Source: JANNNF01 sp963772935
GTDB taxonomy: Bacteria > Pseudomonadota > Alphaproteobacteria > Rhodobacterales > Rhodobacteraceae
Direction: 5' to 3'
NCBI GenBank assembly: GCA_963772935.1
Contig: CAVYZK010000004.1
Coordinates: 62,001 to 126,000, forward strand
DNA length: 64,000 nt
Made by a program: the position numbers and the translations under genes. Shown here piece by piece: positions 18,328 to 27,198 of the stretch (the first letter of the stretch is position 1; each line of letters begins with the position of its first letter). Below the pieces are notes generated by a model. That model saw nothing but the letters and a program-made list of their open reading frames with translations. It was not told where the DNA came from and searched no databases.

Positions 18328-19368
18328 ATGAAATTCGAAAAGATCGCCTCTGAACAGAGGCAAAGCCGGTCTGCGCGCGAATGGGTGCAGGTGCTTGCGA
18401 AATACCGCGAGCCGTCTACCCGCCGCAGCATCATGGAACTGGTGGTCACGCTGGTGCCCTTCGTGTTTCTGTGGGCCATGGCCTGGGCCTCGCTGTCGGT
18501 AAGCTATTGGCTGGCCTTTGCGATTGCGGTCCTGAACGGCGCGTTTCTGGTGCGGATTTTCGTGATCCAGCATGATTGCGGCCATGCCTCCTACTTTACC
18601 AACCGCAAGGTGCAGGATTGGGTGGGGCGTGCCTTGGGTGTGCTGACCCTGACCCCTTATGATGTGTGGCGGCGGACCCATTCGATCCACCACGCGCATC
18701 ACGGCGACCTTGATCAACGCGGCATCGGCGACGTTCTGACCCTGACGGTCGAGGAGTACCGCGCCCGCAGCCCGTTCGGGCGGTTCATGTACCGCCTGTA
18801 CCGCCACCCGGTTGTGCTGTTCGTGCTGGGCCCCAGCTATCTGTTCATCCTGCAAAACCGCCTGCCCTTGGGGCTGATGAACCAAGGCTGGCGCTATTGG
18901 ACCTCTGCCATGGGGACCAATGCGATGATCGGCATCATTCTGGGGCTGATCATCTGGCTGGGTGGGCTGATGCCGGTGCTGCTGATCTATCTGCCCACAT
19001 CGGTGATTGCGGCGACCATCGGGGTCTGGCTGTTCTATGTGCAGCACCAGTTTGAAGAAACCCACTGGTCGAAGGGCGAAGACTGGCAGTTGCACGAGGC
19101 CGCCCTGATCGGGTCATCGCATTACGTTCTGCCGCGCCCGCTGGCTTGGCTGACCGCCAATATCGGCATTCACCATGTGCATCACCTGTACAGCCGCATC
19201 CCGTTCTACCGCCTGACCGAGGTGCTGCGCGACCATTCCGACCTGGCACAGGCACAGCGCCTGACGATCCGGGAAAGCCTGAACTCGGTCCGGCTGCACC
19301 TGTGGGATGAAAACCGCAAACGATTGCTGTCTTTTGCCGAGGAACGCCGCCTTTACGGCGCGGCCTGA
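18328..19368 (+). CDS. Membrane fatty acid desaturase
   Basis: A 346-residue integral membrane di-iron desaturase that introduces a double bond into acyl chains. All three histidine boxes are present: HDCGH (82-86), HSIHHAHH (118-125) and HHVHH (282-286), between four hydrophobic segments. The regiospecificity cannot be told from sequence; DesA-like delta-9/delta-12 activity is the usual annotation. Start ATG 18328 is chosen because the family begins here and the longer frame upstream has no homologous look. The 3' end overlaps the convergent antiporter gene by 16 bp. Confidence 0.9.
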   Translation: MKFEKIASEQRQSRSAREWVQVLAKYREPSTRRSIMELVVTLVPFVFLWAMAWASLSVSYWLAFAIAVLNGAFLVRIFVIQHDCGHASYFTNRKVQDWVGRALGVLTLTPYDVWRRTHSIHHAHHGDLDQRGIGDVLTLTVEEYRARSPFGRFMYRLYRHPVVLFVLGPSYLFILQNRLPLGLMNQGWRYWTSAMGTNAMIGIILGLIIWLGGLMPVLLIYLPTSVIAATIGVWLFYVQHQFEETHWSKGEDWQLHEAALIGSSHYVLPRPLAWLTANIGIHHVHHLYSRIPFYRLTEVLRDHSDLAQAQRLTIRESLNSVRLHLWDENRKRLLSFAEERRLYGAA

Positions 19369-20654
19369 ACAGTATTCGCCTGTTCCATCGCATCGTCACC
19401 GGGCACATCCGCCGGAACTGGCATCGCCGGTTCCGGCGTTTTCGTTTCCGGCTTGGCGGCAAGGCGGAACAGCAGCGGGTTCACAAGGATCGAAATCATC
19501 GCCCCCGCCACCACCAGATCGCGGGCCTCGGCCGGGACGATATCCATATCGGCCCCCATCACGATCAGGATGAACGAAAACTCGCCGATCTGCGCAAGGC
19601 TGGCGGCGATGGTCATGGACACACCATGGTCGCGGCCAAAGGCCCGCATGATCATGAAGGCCGCCGCTGATTTGACGCCAATGATGATAAGCACCGTCAC
19701 CATCAGCGAAAAGGGCGCGGTCCAGATGATGGCGGGGTCAAACAGCATGCCGACCGACACAAAAAACAGCACGGCAAACGCGTCGCGCAGCGGCAGGGTT
19801 TCCTTCATCGCCTGCGCCGAAAGGGTGGATCCCGCCATAACCATGCCGGCAAAAAACGCGCCCAAGGCGAAGGACACACCGAAAATCGCCGACGAGGCCA
19901 AGGCCACCCCCAATGCCACCGACAGCACAGACAGGCGGAACAACTCCCGCTGGCCGGTGTGGGCGGTGTAGTGCAGCAACCACGGGATCACCTTGCTGCC
20001 AAGGGTCAGCATGATCGCCACGAAGGCCGAGATTTTCAACGCCGTGATCGCCAGTGTCGCCCCGATGGTGCCAAAGCCCAGTTGCGCCACCTCGGCAGTT
20101 TCCGCATCGACCGGCTGCGCGTCGCCGCCCAGAAGGCCTGACAGCGGCGGGATCAGCACCAGGGCGATAACCATCACCAGATCTTCGACGATCAGCCAGC
20201 CCACGGCGATCTTGCCACGCTCTGTCTGCTCCAGCCCGTGTTCCTGCAAGGCCCGCAACAGCACCACGGTGGACGCAACCGACAGCGACAACCCAAAGAT
20301 CACACCCGCGCCCAAGCCCCAGCCCAACAGCGACGCAAGCCCGATGCCAGCCGCCGTCGCCACCGCAATCTGCACCACAGCCCCCGGAATGGCGATGGCC
20401 TTGACGGCCAGCAGGTCGCGCAGCGAAAAGTGCAGCCCCACCCCGAACATCAGCAGAATGACCCCCATTTCCGCAAGCTGGGTCGCAAGGTTCTGATTGG
20501 CCACATAGCCCGGCGTAAACGGCCCGATCACCACGCCCGCCACCAGATACCCCGCGATCAACGGCAGTTTGAATCGATGCGCAATCAGCCCGAAGACAAA
20601 GGCAAGCGCCAGACCGACGGCGATGGTGGTGATAAGGGGGGTATCGTGGGGCAA
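19353..20654 (-). CDS. Cation:proton antiporter, KefB/YbaL type (CPA2), without TrkA-N domain
   Basis: A 433-residue inner-membrane protein with about twelve hydrophobic segments forming a Na_H_exchanger domain (PLIAGYLVAGVVIGPFTPGY, LLMFGVGLHFSLRDL, GLSLSVASTVVLLRALQE). It matches the membrane half of E. coli YbaL and the Kef group. The cytosolic TrkA-N/RCK domain that gates the longer relatives is absent; the chain ends in a Pro/Glu-rich tail (KPETKTPEPAMPVPADVPGDD). Transport of K+ or Na+ against H+ is expected. Convergent with the desaturase gene, sharing 16 bp. Confidence 0.88.
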   Translation of the reverse strand: MPHDTPLITTIAVGLALAFVFGLIAHRFKLPLIAGYLVAGVVIGPFTPGYVANQNLATQLAEMGVILLMFGVGLHFSLRDLLAVKAIAIPGAVVQIAVATAAGIGLASLLGWGLGAGVIFGLSLSVASTVVLLRALQEHGLEQTERGKIAVGWLIVEDLVMVIALVLIPPLSGLLGGDAQPVDAETAEVAQLGFGTIGATLAITALKISAFVAIMLTLGSKVIPWLLHYTAHTGQRELFRLSVLSVALGVALASSAIFGVSFALGAFFAGMVMAGSTLSAQAMKETLPLRDAFAVLFFVSVGMLFDPAIIWTAPFSLMVTVLIIIGVKSAAAFMIMRAFGRDHGVSMTIAASLAQIGEFSFILIVMGADMDIVPAEARDLVVAGAMISILVNPLLFRLAAKPETKTPEPAMPVPADVPGDDAMEQANTVQAAP

Positions 20655-20823
20655 GGCGGCGTCCGTTCAAAAGGTTCCCCCTAAACTAAGCCCTGAACGG
20701 GGGGATGCAACCGCTATGCCGCCCTGCCGTGATCACAGATTTCGGCGCAGTCTTTCAGTATGTTACCAAAGTCGCCTTGTTCGCCCGATTGACCCCTGCC
20801 GCAGTCCTGTTACCGATAGGCGC

Positions 20824-22032
20824 ATGACCCTGCCCATCCTGACCAACACCGCTGCCCGCCGTCTGTTTCTGGACGCCCACGCGCTGATCGAGTCCCCGAC
20901 CGGGCCTGCTACAGGCGAGGCACTGCACACCCTCATCGACCGCATCGGGTTTGTGCAGGTGGACAGCATCAACATTGTCGAACGCGCACATCACATGATC
21001 CTGTTTGCGCGGCGGCAGACCTATCAGCCTGCCGCCCTGTCGCGCCTGCTGGAACGCGACCGGTCCTTGTGGGAACACTGGACGCATGATGCCTCTATCC
21101 TGCCCGCCGCGCTGTTCCCGCATTGGGCGCACCGCTTTGCGCGCGACCGCACCCGGCTGGTGGCCCGCTGGCAAGGCTGGCAGCGGGCGGGGTTTGAGAC
21201 CAAGTTCGACGAGGTGCTGCGCCGGGTGGCCGACCATGGCCCGGTGACGTCCGCCGAGGTCGGCGAGGGCGAGGTGCGGGGGCAGGGCGGCTGGTGGGAT
21301 TGGCACCCGTCCAAGGCTGCGCTGGAGTATCTGTGGCGGGTGGGGGCGCTGTCCGTCACCCGGCGCGACAGTTTCCGCAAGGTCTATGACCTCACCGAAC
21401 GGGTTTTGCGTGACGAACACCGCAGCCCGCAGATGACCGAGGCCGAGACGATAGACTGGGCCTGCACCACTGCGCTGGACCGGGTGGCCTTTGCCACGTC
21501 GGGGGAACTCGCCGCCTATTGGAACGCCATCTCACCCGAGGATGCGCGCCAGTGGTGCGCCGATGCGCTGCGCTGCGGGCGTGTCACCGAGGTGCTGGTG
21601 CAGGGGGCCGATGGGGCCTTACGCAAATCCTTTGTCTGGCCCGAGACCCTTACCGCAGACCCGCCCACGCCCGGCAACCGGTTGCGTATCCTTTCCCCCT
21701 TCGACCCCGCCCTGCGCGACCGCAAGCGCGCCGAACGGCTGTTCGGGTTTTTCTACCGGATCGAGGTGTTCGTCCCCGAAGCCAAGCGCCAGTATGGCTA
21801 TTACGTCTTTCCCGTGCTGGAAGGTGACCGCCTTATTGGCCGCATAGATGCCAAGGCGCATCGCAACGACCAGACCCTGCGTGTGCGCGCCTTCTGGCCC
21901 GAGGCGGGCATAGCGACGGGTGCCGGCAGACTGGCGAAACTGGACGGCGCGCTGCACAAACTGGCAGCGTTCGCGGGGTGCGCGCGGGTGGAGTATCTGC
22001 CGGGCTGGCAACGCGACACCATGGCGATCTGA
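20824..22032 (+). CDS. YcaQ-family winged-helix DNA glycosylase-like protein
   Basis: A 402-residue protein of the YcaQ/AlkX family (interstrand crosslink glycosylases; winged helix HTH_42 type). The family motif QxD (FVQVDSINIVERAHH, near residue 45) is kept, followed by the winged-helix series HWTHDASILPAALFPHW and RRDSFRKVYDLTERVL and the C-terminal LSPFDPALRDRKRAERLFGFFYRIEVFVPEAKRQYGYYVFPVL. Members unhook DNA crosslinks or remove bulky bases. The frame is intact. The ATG at 20824 is the family start; the longer upstream frame lies in the divergent antiporter promoter. Confidence 0.85.
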   Translation: MTLPILTNTAARRLFLDAHALIESPTGPATGEALHTLIDRIGFVQVDSINIVERAHHMILFARRQTYQPAALSRLLERDRSLWEHWTHDASILPAALFPHWAHRFARDRTRLVARWQGWQRAGFETKFDEVLRRVADHGPVTSAEVGEGEVRGQGGWWDWHPSKAALEYLWRVGALSVTRRDSFRKVYDLTERVLRDEHRSPQMTEAETIDWACTTALDRVAFATSGELAAYWNAISPEDARQWCADALRCGRVTEVLVQGADGALRKSFVWPETLTADPPTPGNRLRILSPFDPALRDRKRAERLFGFFYRIEVFVPEAKRQYGYYVFPVLEGDRLIGRIDAKAHRNDQTLRVRAFWPEAGIATGAGRLAKLDGALHKLAAFAGCARVEYLPGWQRDTMAI

Positions 22033-22120
22033 GGGCAAAACATGCCTGCTATTGTCTGTCCCTGAATTTCACACTTGGGGAGGATGAGTGGTCAGAAACC
22101 TTCCAGTGGAAGGTCTCCGT

Positions 22121-22148
22121 GAAGAACGGCCCGCCGTTGGCCGGGCCG
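22121..22148 (-). terminator. Intrinsic terminator for the DUF4139 gene
   Basis: Read on the minus strand, CGGCCCG and CGGGCCG pair around an 8-base loop and are followed by TTCTTC. It lies 40 bp beyond the stop of the DUF4139 gene. Confidence 0.6.
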
Positions 22149-22187
22149 GATGCGGGGAAACTCCCGGGGGGCGATGCAGCAGACTGC

Positions 22188-23816
22188 CTATTGCAGCTCC
22201 ATCCCTTCGGGCCAGCGGATCACGGTATCCAGCCGCACCTCCCGCATCTCTCCCGGGGCCAGATCGAAGTCCCATGCCAGTATGCCCCGCTGCCCATCCA
22301 CGTCGGCTTCGGCCGGGGCTGGGTCAGCGATGAAGGTCACTTCCAGATCTTCCTGTTCGGAATAAGGCACCAGATCCATCAGCCGCACGGGCCAGCTTTC
22401 CGTCCCAAGGTTTTCAACCTTCAGCACGGCGGTTTCCTCGATCTGCGTCGATTTCGTCAAAATTCCTCGGTCGCCTTCCGCACGCGTCGGCATGTCACGG
22501 GTCAGACGCAGGGTTTCAATCGGACCAAAGGCAAGATCCGCCTCTTCACCCGGTGCGATCTTTTCCAGCCATGTGCCGCCGACCAAAACGCCATCGCGCA
22601 TGAGATAGGCGTTACCGGGCAGCAAAATCTCGCCGCTGGTGTTGGTGAAATGCGCCATGACATAGGCGGTCGCATCCATGCGCGGCACAGCGCGGGCCTG
22701 AATTTCCGGGGCAAGGGTGATCTCGTCCAAGGCCAGACGCAATTCTTCAACCCCGCCCGCCACATCGACCAGCGTGGGGTAGTGGTACACCACCACATCG
22801 CCCACCAGCATCGACGCAGCCTCCACCACTTCCGGCTCCATCACCGGCGCGGCCAGACCACCCTCCATATCGGCCCCCGCCATGGCCCCAACCCGCTTGG
22901 CCATCTCGTCCTGCGGTTCGGCAATCCGGCGCAGTTCCGGCCACAGCTTGGACGGTTCCGCCTGTTCAGACGGTTGTGCGGTAGACAGGGTCAGATCGAC
23001 CCCGGCCCAATCTTCGCCAGAGGATTGGCTGACCAGCACGCCGCGCGCGATTGCCAAACTGGGCGTCCCTGCCCGCGTCAGTTTCAGATCATACACCGGA
23101 CGCCAACTGGCATCGGCGATGAAATGCGTGACGCGCAGTTCGGCTTTGCCCGCAACGGGCGCAGTTATCGCCACGCTGAGCGCGGAATAATCGGTATCGG
23201 CAGAGGCCAGAGCATCATAGGCCGCCTGCGCTGCGGTCACCGCTTTTTCGGCGTCGGTCACCGCTTCGGTGGCAGGCCACAGATCAGCTTGAGCCGCGAT
23301 CACCGATTGCCGGGCCGCCAGCACCTCGGCCCCGATCATCCGTGACAGGGCTTGCAGGCTGGCCGGGTTTGCCGCCTCTGGCAGGGGGCCACCCATGCCG
23401 CGCAGAAAGGCCACTTGGGCCTCGGCGGCCTCAATCCGGGCACGGATGGTATCGGCGGCGGCCGTAGCGTCGCGCAGGCTGGTTGTCGCAGTGGTCAGCG
23501 CGGCCTTGGCGGCTGTTTGCGCCGGGGTCAAAAGGTCATCGCGCGGCGGCAGACGATCATGGCGCAGCGCATAGGCCCCGGTTTGCAAGCCGCCCTGCGG
23601 GGCGATCCGCAACAGGCTTGACTCGGTTCCGGCGGGCAGATCGGTGATCAGCAGATCATGCGACCCGGCGGGGGTATCAAACTCTACAGCGCGCGTAACT
23701 TCGGCCCCGTCGGGGTAAATCGTTACATGGGTGATGCGGCTTGCGGTGGCAATCGTTTCAGCCAGGGCAGGCCATGCGCAGGGCATCAGCAGGAAGGCTA
23801 CCAGTAAAACACGCAT
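22188..23816 (-). CDS. DUF4139 / MuiA-type exported protein
   Basis: A 542-residue protein with a signal peptide (MRVLLVAFLLMPCAWPALAET). It has an N-terminal DUF4140-like domain (ITHVTIYPDGAEVTRAVEFDTPAGSHDLLITDLPAGTESSLLRI), a central Ala-rich coiled coil (about residues 110-205), and a C-terminal DUF4139 beta domain (ASWRPVYDLKLT to the end). Related proteins are called mucoidy inhibitor A, but the biochemical role is unknown. The start at 23816 has GGAG six bases upstream; an ATG two codons earlier overlaps that site. It follows two tiny minus-strand ORFs that may share its transcript. Confidence 0.85.
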   Translation of the reverse strand: MRVLLVAFLLMPCAWPALAETIATASRITHVTIYPDGAEVTRAVEFDTPAGSHDLLITDLPAGTESSLLRIAPQGGLQTGAYALRHDRLPPRDDLLTPAQTAAKAALTTATTSLRDATAAADTIRARIEAAEAQVAFLRGMGGPLPEAANPASLQALSRMIGAEVLAARQSVIAAQADLWPATEAVTDAEKAVTAAQAAYDALASADTDYSALSVAITAPVAGKAELRVTHFIADASWRPVYDLKLTRAGTPSLAIARGVLVSQSSGEDWAGVDLTLSTAQPSEQAEPSKLWPELRRIAEPQDEMAKRVGAMAGADMEGGLAAPVMEPEVVEAASMLVGDVVVYHYPTLVDVAGGVEELRLALDEITLAPEIQARAVPRMDATAYVMAHFTNTSGEILLPGNAYLMRDGVLVGGTWLEKIAPGEEADLAFGPIETLRLTRDMPTRAEGDRGILTKSTQIEETAVLKVENLGTESWPVRLMDLVPYSEQEDLEVTFIADPAPAEADVDGQRGILAWDFDLAPGEMREVRLDTVIRWPEGMELQ

Positions 23817-23888
23817 CGACATCTCCGCATCAAGGGCTGTGCGACAGTAGCCACAGCCATCCCTGCGCGGCAAGCGATGCCTGACAGA

Positions 23889-23981
23889 TCAGCTGATGTC
23901 GGTGGCGGCGTTGATCCGGGTGGCCTTCAGGGCCAGCAAACGGTTGACGCGGGCAATGTCGAGCAACAGGGAATAGGTCAT
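23889..23981 (-). CDS. Possible 30-residue small protein
   Basis: Begins MTYSLLLDIARVNRLLALK and ends INAATDIS. A good ribosome site, AAAGGA seven bases before the ATG, supports translation. It is amphipathic (alternating Leu/Ile and Arg/Lys) and could form a single helix. It lies between the 55-residue ORF at 24186 and the DUF4139 gene on the same strand, with 37 bp and 72 bp gaps. I do not recognise it. Confidence 0.5.
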   Translation of the reverse strand: MTYSLLLDIARVNRLLALKATRINAATDIS

Positions 23982-24018
23982 GATCCGGTCCTTTGTGGTT
24001 GGAGGAAATCAGCGAAGG

Positions 24019-24186
24019 TCAGGCAGCGGCCCTGCCATAGAGGTAATCGGAAAACAGGTCGGCCAGTTCGCCGCGCGTCATCAACGTTTCGGATTTCGAG
24101 GATGGGGCAGCCGGCGTGGCGTGGCGCATCGCGGGCTTTCCAAGGCCCAGCATCCGGGCCGAAAGCAGGGAAATCGTGGCTTTCAT
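24019..24186 (-). CDS. Possible 55-residue small protein
   Basis: The frame reads MKATISLLSARMLGLGKPA, then a Ser/Pro/Thr-rich stretch, then TRGELADLFSDYLYGRAAA. The C-terminal part looks like a short amphipathic helix. The ribosome site is weak (GGTGA). Codon use looks like that of a real gene and the ORF is compact in an otherwise empty 500-bp gap between asd and the DUF4139 gene. Unknown function; no signal or membrane segment. Confidence 0.5.
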   Translation of the reverse strand: MKATISLLSARMLGLGKPAMRHATPAAPSSKSETLMTRGELADLFSDYLYGRAAA

Positions 24187-24340
24187 GTCAGTCACCGTCG
24201 TCTTGAGGCCCCCGCCACATCAAGGAAACGGGCGCTGAAGCCCGAAAGTTTCACGGTTCCCAAAGAATCTGCATTTTTTTCCAAGGAAACGGCGGCCCTT
24301 TTCAGGGTCGCCGGTCTGATCGTGTTAGTGCACTGATAAA

Positions 24341-25363
24341 TCATCCTTTTTTCAGCACCCGGTTGCCCAGCACTTCGGCAATCTGCACCGCGTTCAGGGC
24401 AGCCCCCTTGCGCAGGTTGTCAGAAACGCACCACAGGCTGATGCCGTTTTCCACGGTGATGTCCTGCCGGATGCGGCTGATATAGGTCGCATAATCGCCC
24501 ACGCATTCGACGGGCGTGATGTAGCCACCCGGTTCGCGCTTGTCGATCACCATGATCCCCGGTGCTTCGCGCAAGATATCGGTCGCTTCCTGCCAGTCGA
24601 TCGGGTCTTCAAACTCGATGTTGATCGCCTCGGAATGGCCGACGAACACCGGCACCCGCACGCAGGTGGCCGTGACCTTGATCTTGGGGTCGAGGATTTT
24701 CTTGGTCTCGGCGACCATCTTCCATTCTTCCTTGGTGTAGCCGTCATCAAGGAACACGTCGATCTGCGGGATCACGTTGAACGCGATCTGCTTGGGGAAT
24801 TTCTTGGGGGCCACGTCCTGACCCACCACGAAAATGCCCTTGGTCTGGTCCCAAAGCTCGTCAATACCTTCCTTGCCGGCACCCGACACGGACTGATACG
24901 TCGCCACCACCACCCGCTTGATCCGCGCGCGGTCATGCAGGGGCTTCAGCGCGACGACCATCTGCGCGGTCGAGCAGTTGGGGTTGGCGATGATGTTCTT
25001 GTTCTTGTAGCCCATGATCGCATCGGCGTTCACTTCCGGCACGATCAGCGGAACCTGCGGGTCGTAGCGGTAGAGCGACGAGTTGTCGATCACGATGCAG
25101 CCAGCCGCAGCGGCCTTGGGGGCGTAGATCTTGGTCGCGTCCGACCCGATGGCGAACAGGGCAATGTCCCAGCCGGTAAAATCGAAGGTGTCCAGGTCCT
25201 TGGTCTTGACGGTCTTGTCGCCAAAGCTGATTTCAGTGCCCAGGGATTTGCGCGATGCCAGTGCGGCAATCTCGTCCACGGGAAACTCGCGTTCAGCGAG
25301 GATGTTCAGCATTTCGCGGCCCACGTTACCCGTGGCACCCGCGACGACGACTTTGTAGCCCAT
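24341..25363 (-). CDS. asd: Aspartate-semialdehyde dehydrogenase
   Basis: A 340-residue NADPH enzyme converting aspartyl-phosphate to aspartate semialdehyde, the branch point to lysine/diaminopimelate, threonine and methionine. The Rossmann loop AGATGNVGREML, the catalytic Cys130 in ANPNCSTAQMV, QSVSGAGKEG and the RVPVFVGHSEAINIEF block with the catalytic His are all present. The frame is intact and full length. It is a single gene with its own promoter, divergent from the RTX gene at 25511. Confidence 0.97.
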   Translation of the reverse strand: MGYKVVVAGATGNVGREMLNILAEREFPVDEIAALASRKSLGTEISFGDKTVKTKDLDTFDFTGWDIALFAIGSDATKIYAPKAAAAGCIVIDNSSLYRYDPQVPLIVPEVNADAIMGYKNKNIIANPNCSTAQMVVALKPLHDRARIKRVVVATYQSVSGAGKEGIDELWDQTKGIFVVGQDVAPKKFPKQIAFNVIPQIDVFLDDGYTKEEWKMVAETKKILDPKIKVTATCVRVPVFVGHSEAINIEFEDPIDWQEATDILREAPGIMVIDKREPGGYITPVECVGDYATYISRIRQDITVENGISLWCVSDNLRKGAALNAVQIAEVLGNRVLKKG

Positions 25364-25510
25364 CTTCGACGCTCCTTCTTTGCGATAGCGCGGGGATTAG
25401 CCCAAGCCATGCGCAAAGGGAACCGCAAACTGGGCGACGCGCCGCTTCGCAAAGCCCCCTGCGGCGTGATAGTCTTGCCCCATTGCCTTTCCGTATTCAG
25501 GAGAACGGTT

Positions 25511-26866
25511 TTGTCCATCCGCGTCATAAGCAGCAATGTCATTGTCCAGTCCGACAATGCCCTGACCACCCCCTCCGCCTATGAAACCCTTGTCATCACC
25601 GAAGGCGTCATTGTCGCCTCGGTTGGCAGCTTCCCTCAGGCCGCCATTCAGGTGTCGGGGGCCGATCACCAGATCTTTCTGGACGGCACGGCCATCGGTG
25701 CCGCCGGCATCATCGTCTCGGGCACCAACACGCCGATTTTCATCGGCAGTACCGGCAGCATCATCGCCAGCAACTCGGGCATCTTCAACATCGGCTCTGC
25801 GGCGGCCATCATCAACGCCGGGCGGATCAACGGCCTTTTGTCCGGCATCTCCACCGTCGGCGCGCGGATCGAGAATACCGGCACCATCGAAGGCCAGACC
25901 GCCGTCGAAATGGGGTCAGGCAACAGCGAGTTGATCAACCGCGGCCTCATTCGCGGCACGGTGGTCTTGAACCCCGGTGACGATCTGTATGACGGGGTCG
26001 GGGGCCGCATCGAAGGGCTGATCAGCCTTGGCACCGGCAACGATACCGTCCTTGGCGGCGACGGGGCCGAACGGATACTGGACGGCACCGGCGCGGACGA
26101 GATTGCTGCAGGGGCGGGCAACGACGCCGTTCTGGCAGAACCCGACCTTGCCATCGACCTCTACGATGGCGGGTCCGGGATCGACACGCTGTCCCTCACC
26201 CGCTCGGAAGTGGCTGTGCGCCTTGATCTGACACGCGGCACCTTCACCTCTGTCACCTTCGGCGCGGATGAGATCATCGGGTTTGAACGGGTGATCTGCG
26301 CCGGGGCGGCCGACCGCGTGGTGGGTGACGATCAGGACAACGCCCTGTTCGGCAATGACGGCAGCGACAGCCTGATTGGCATGGGCGGCAATGACACGCT
26401 GCACGGCGGGAACGATGCCTTGGCCAATCATCTGGACGGCGGCGCAGGCAATGACCGGCTGTGGGGGGCTGATGGCGTGGACCGACTGCTGGGTGGTACG
26501 GGGGATGATGTTCTCTACGGGCGCTATGACACAGACATCATGACCGGCGGCACTGGGGCCGATCGGTTCATCTACCGCGATGTTGGCGAGTTGTTTGCCA
26601 ACATCGGGGCAGCACCCGAACGGATCACCGATTTCCAGCCCGGCGAGGATCTGATCGACCTGTCGGCCATCGATTGGAACGCCACCGGCACCGACAACGC
26701 GTTTGCGTTTCGCGGCGCCGCCCCGATCACCGCGCCCGGACAGGTGGCCGTCCGGATTTTGGGCACCGCCACCTTCATCGACATCTCATGGCAGACCGCC
26801 GGCGTCGCCGCCTCGATCCGGCTGGACGGCCAGCACAGCCTGACCGCCTCGGACTTCATCCTGTGA
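25511..26866 (+). CDS. RTX-type calcium-binding protein, probable type I secretion substrate
   Basis: A 451-residue acidic protein without a Sec signal. Residues 1-150 consist of beta-helix-like turns rich in Asn/Gly/Ile (for example ARIENTGTIEGQTAVEMGSGN, INRGLIRGTVVLNPGDD). From about 175 to 380 there are GGxGxDxLx nonapeptide blocks (GMGGNDTLHGGND, GGAGNDRLWGADG, GGTGDDVLYG, GGTGADRFIY), then a serralysin-type C-terminal domain ending in the hydrophobic ASDFIL typical of type I signals. I start at the TTG at 25511 because AGGAG lies seven bases upstream; no ATG start is available near the expected N-terminus. No TolC/HlyBD-type exporter is encoded in the window. Confidence 0.85.
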   Translation: MSIRVISSNVIVQSDNALTTPSAYETLVITEGVIVASVGSFPQAAIQVSGADHQIFLDGTAIGAAGIIVSGTNTPIFIGSTGSIIASNSGIFNIGSAAAIINAGRINGLLSGISTVGARIENTGTIEGQTAVEMGSGNSELINRGLIRGTVVLNPGDDLYDGVGGRIEGLISLGTGNDTVLGGDGAERILDGTGADEIAAGAGNDAVLAEPDLAIDLYDGGSGIDTLSLTRSEVAVRLDLTRGTFTSVTFGADEIIGFERVICAGAADRVVGDDQDNALFGNDGSDSLIGMGGNDTLHGGNDALANHLDGGAGNDRLWGADGVDRLLGGTGDDVLYGRYDTDIMTGGTGADRFIYRDVGELFANIGAAPERITDFQPGEDLIDLSAIDWNATGTDNAFAFRGAAPITAPGQVAVRILGTATFIDISWQTAGVAASIRLDGQHSLTASDFIL

Positions 26867-27198
26867 CAGGCTGGTGAACGGGTTTGTGCCTCGGATGATG
26901 GCGGAACGATATCCCTGATACACCCCTTTGCAACGCGTCATCGGGCGGATCAGGAAAAGCACCGCTTTTCCCCGCCCGCATCACCCAAGGTGGAACAAGA
27001 CCGCTTGCTCAGCGAGAGAACACAGGCCAGCGCCCGCCGAGGGCGGGGCGGGCGCAGGCCGGGGGCTTTGGCCCCCGACCCGATGGGGCACACGTGTCGC
27101 ATGACCCCGGCGATGGCCGGGGTCAGATAAGGCGCCGGATAACTGGCTTCCGTTCTTTCGGGCGCGAACTTCACGTCGCAGTGAAAGACTCTGCAGCG
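26867..27198. other. Intergenic region with a GC hairpin
   Basis: About 330 bp between the convergent RTX and MFS genes; no gene recognised. CGGGGGC-TTTG-GCCCCCG at 27060-27077 forms a short hairpin without a U-run and may act as a two-way transcription barrier. Confidence 0.6.

Noticed and set aside
22085..22120. A 12-codon frame after GGGGAGG
   Set aside because: The ribosome site abuts the start, and the frame is too short and without support.
27060..27077. GGGGGC/GCCCCC hairpin as part of an insertion element
   Set aside because: Similar short G/C hairpins (14817, 31539) lie between convergent genes here; there are no terminal repeats, target duplication or transposase.
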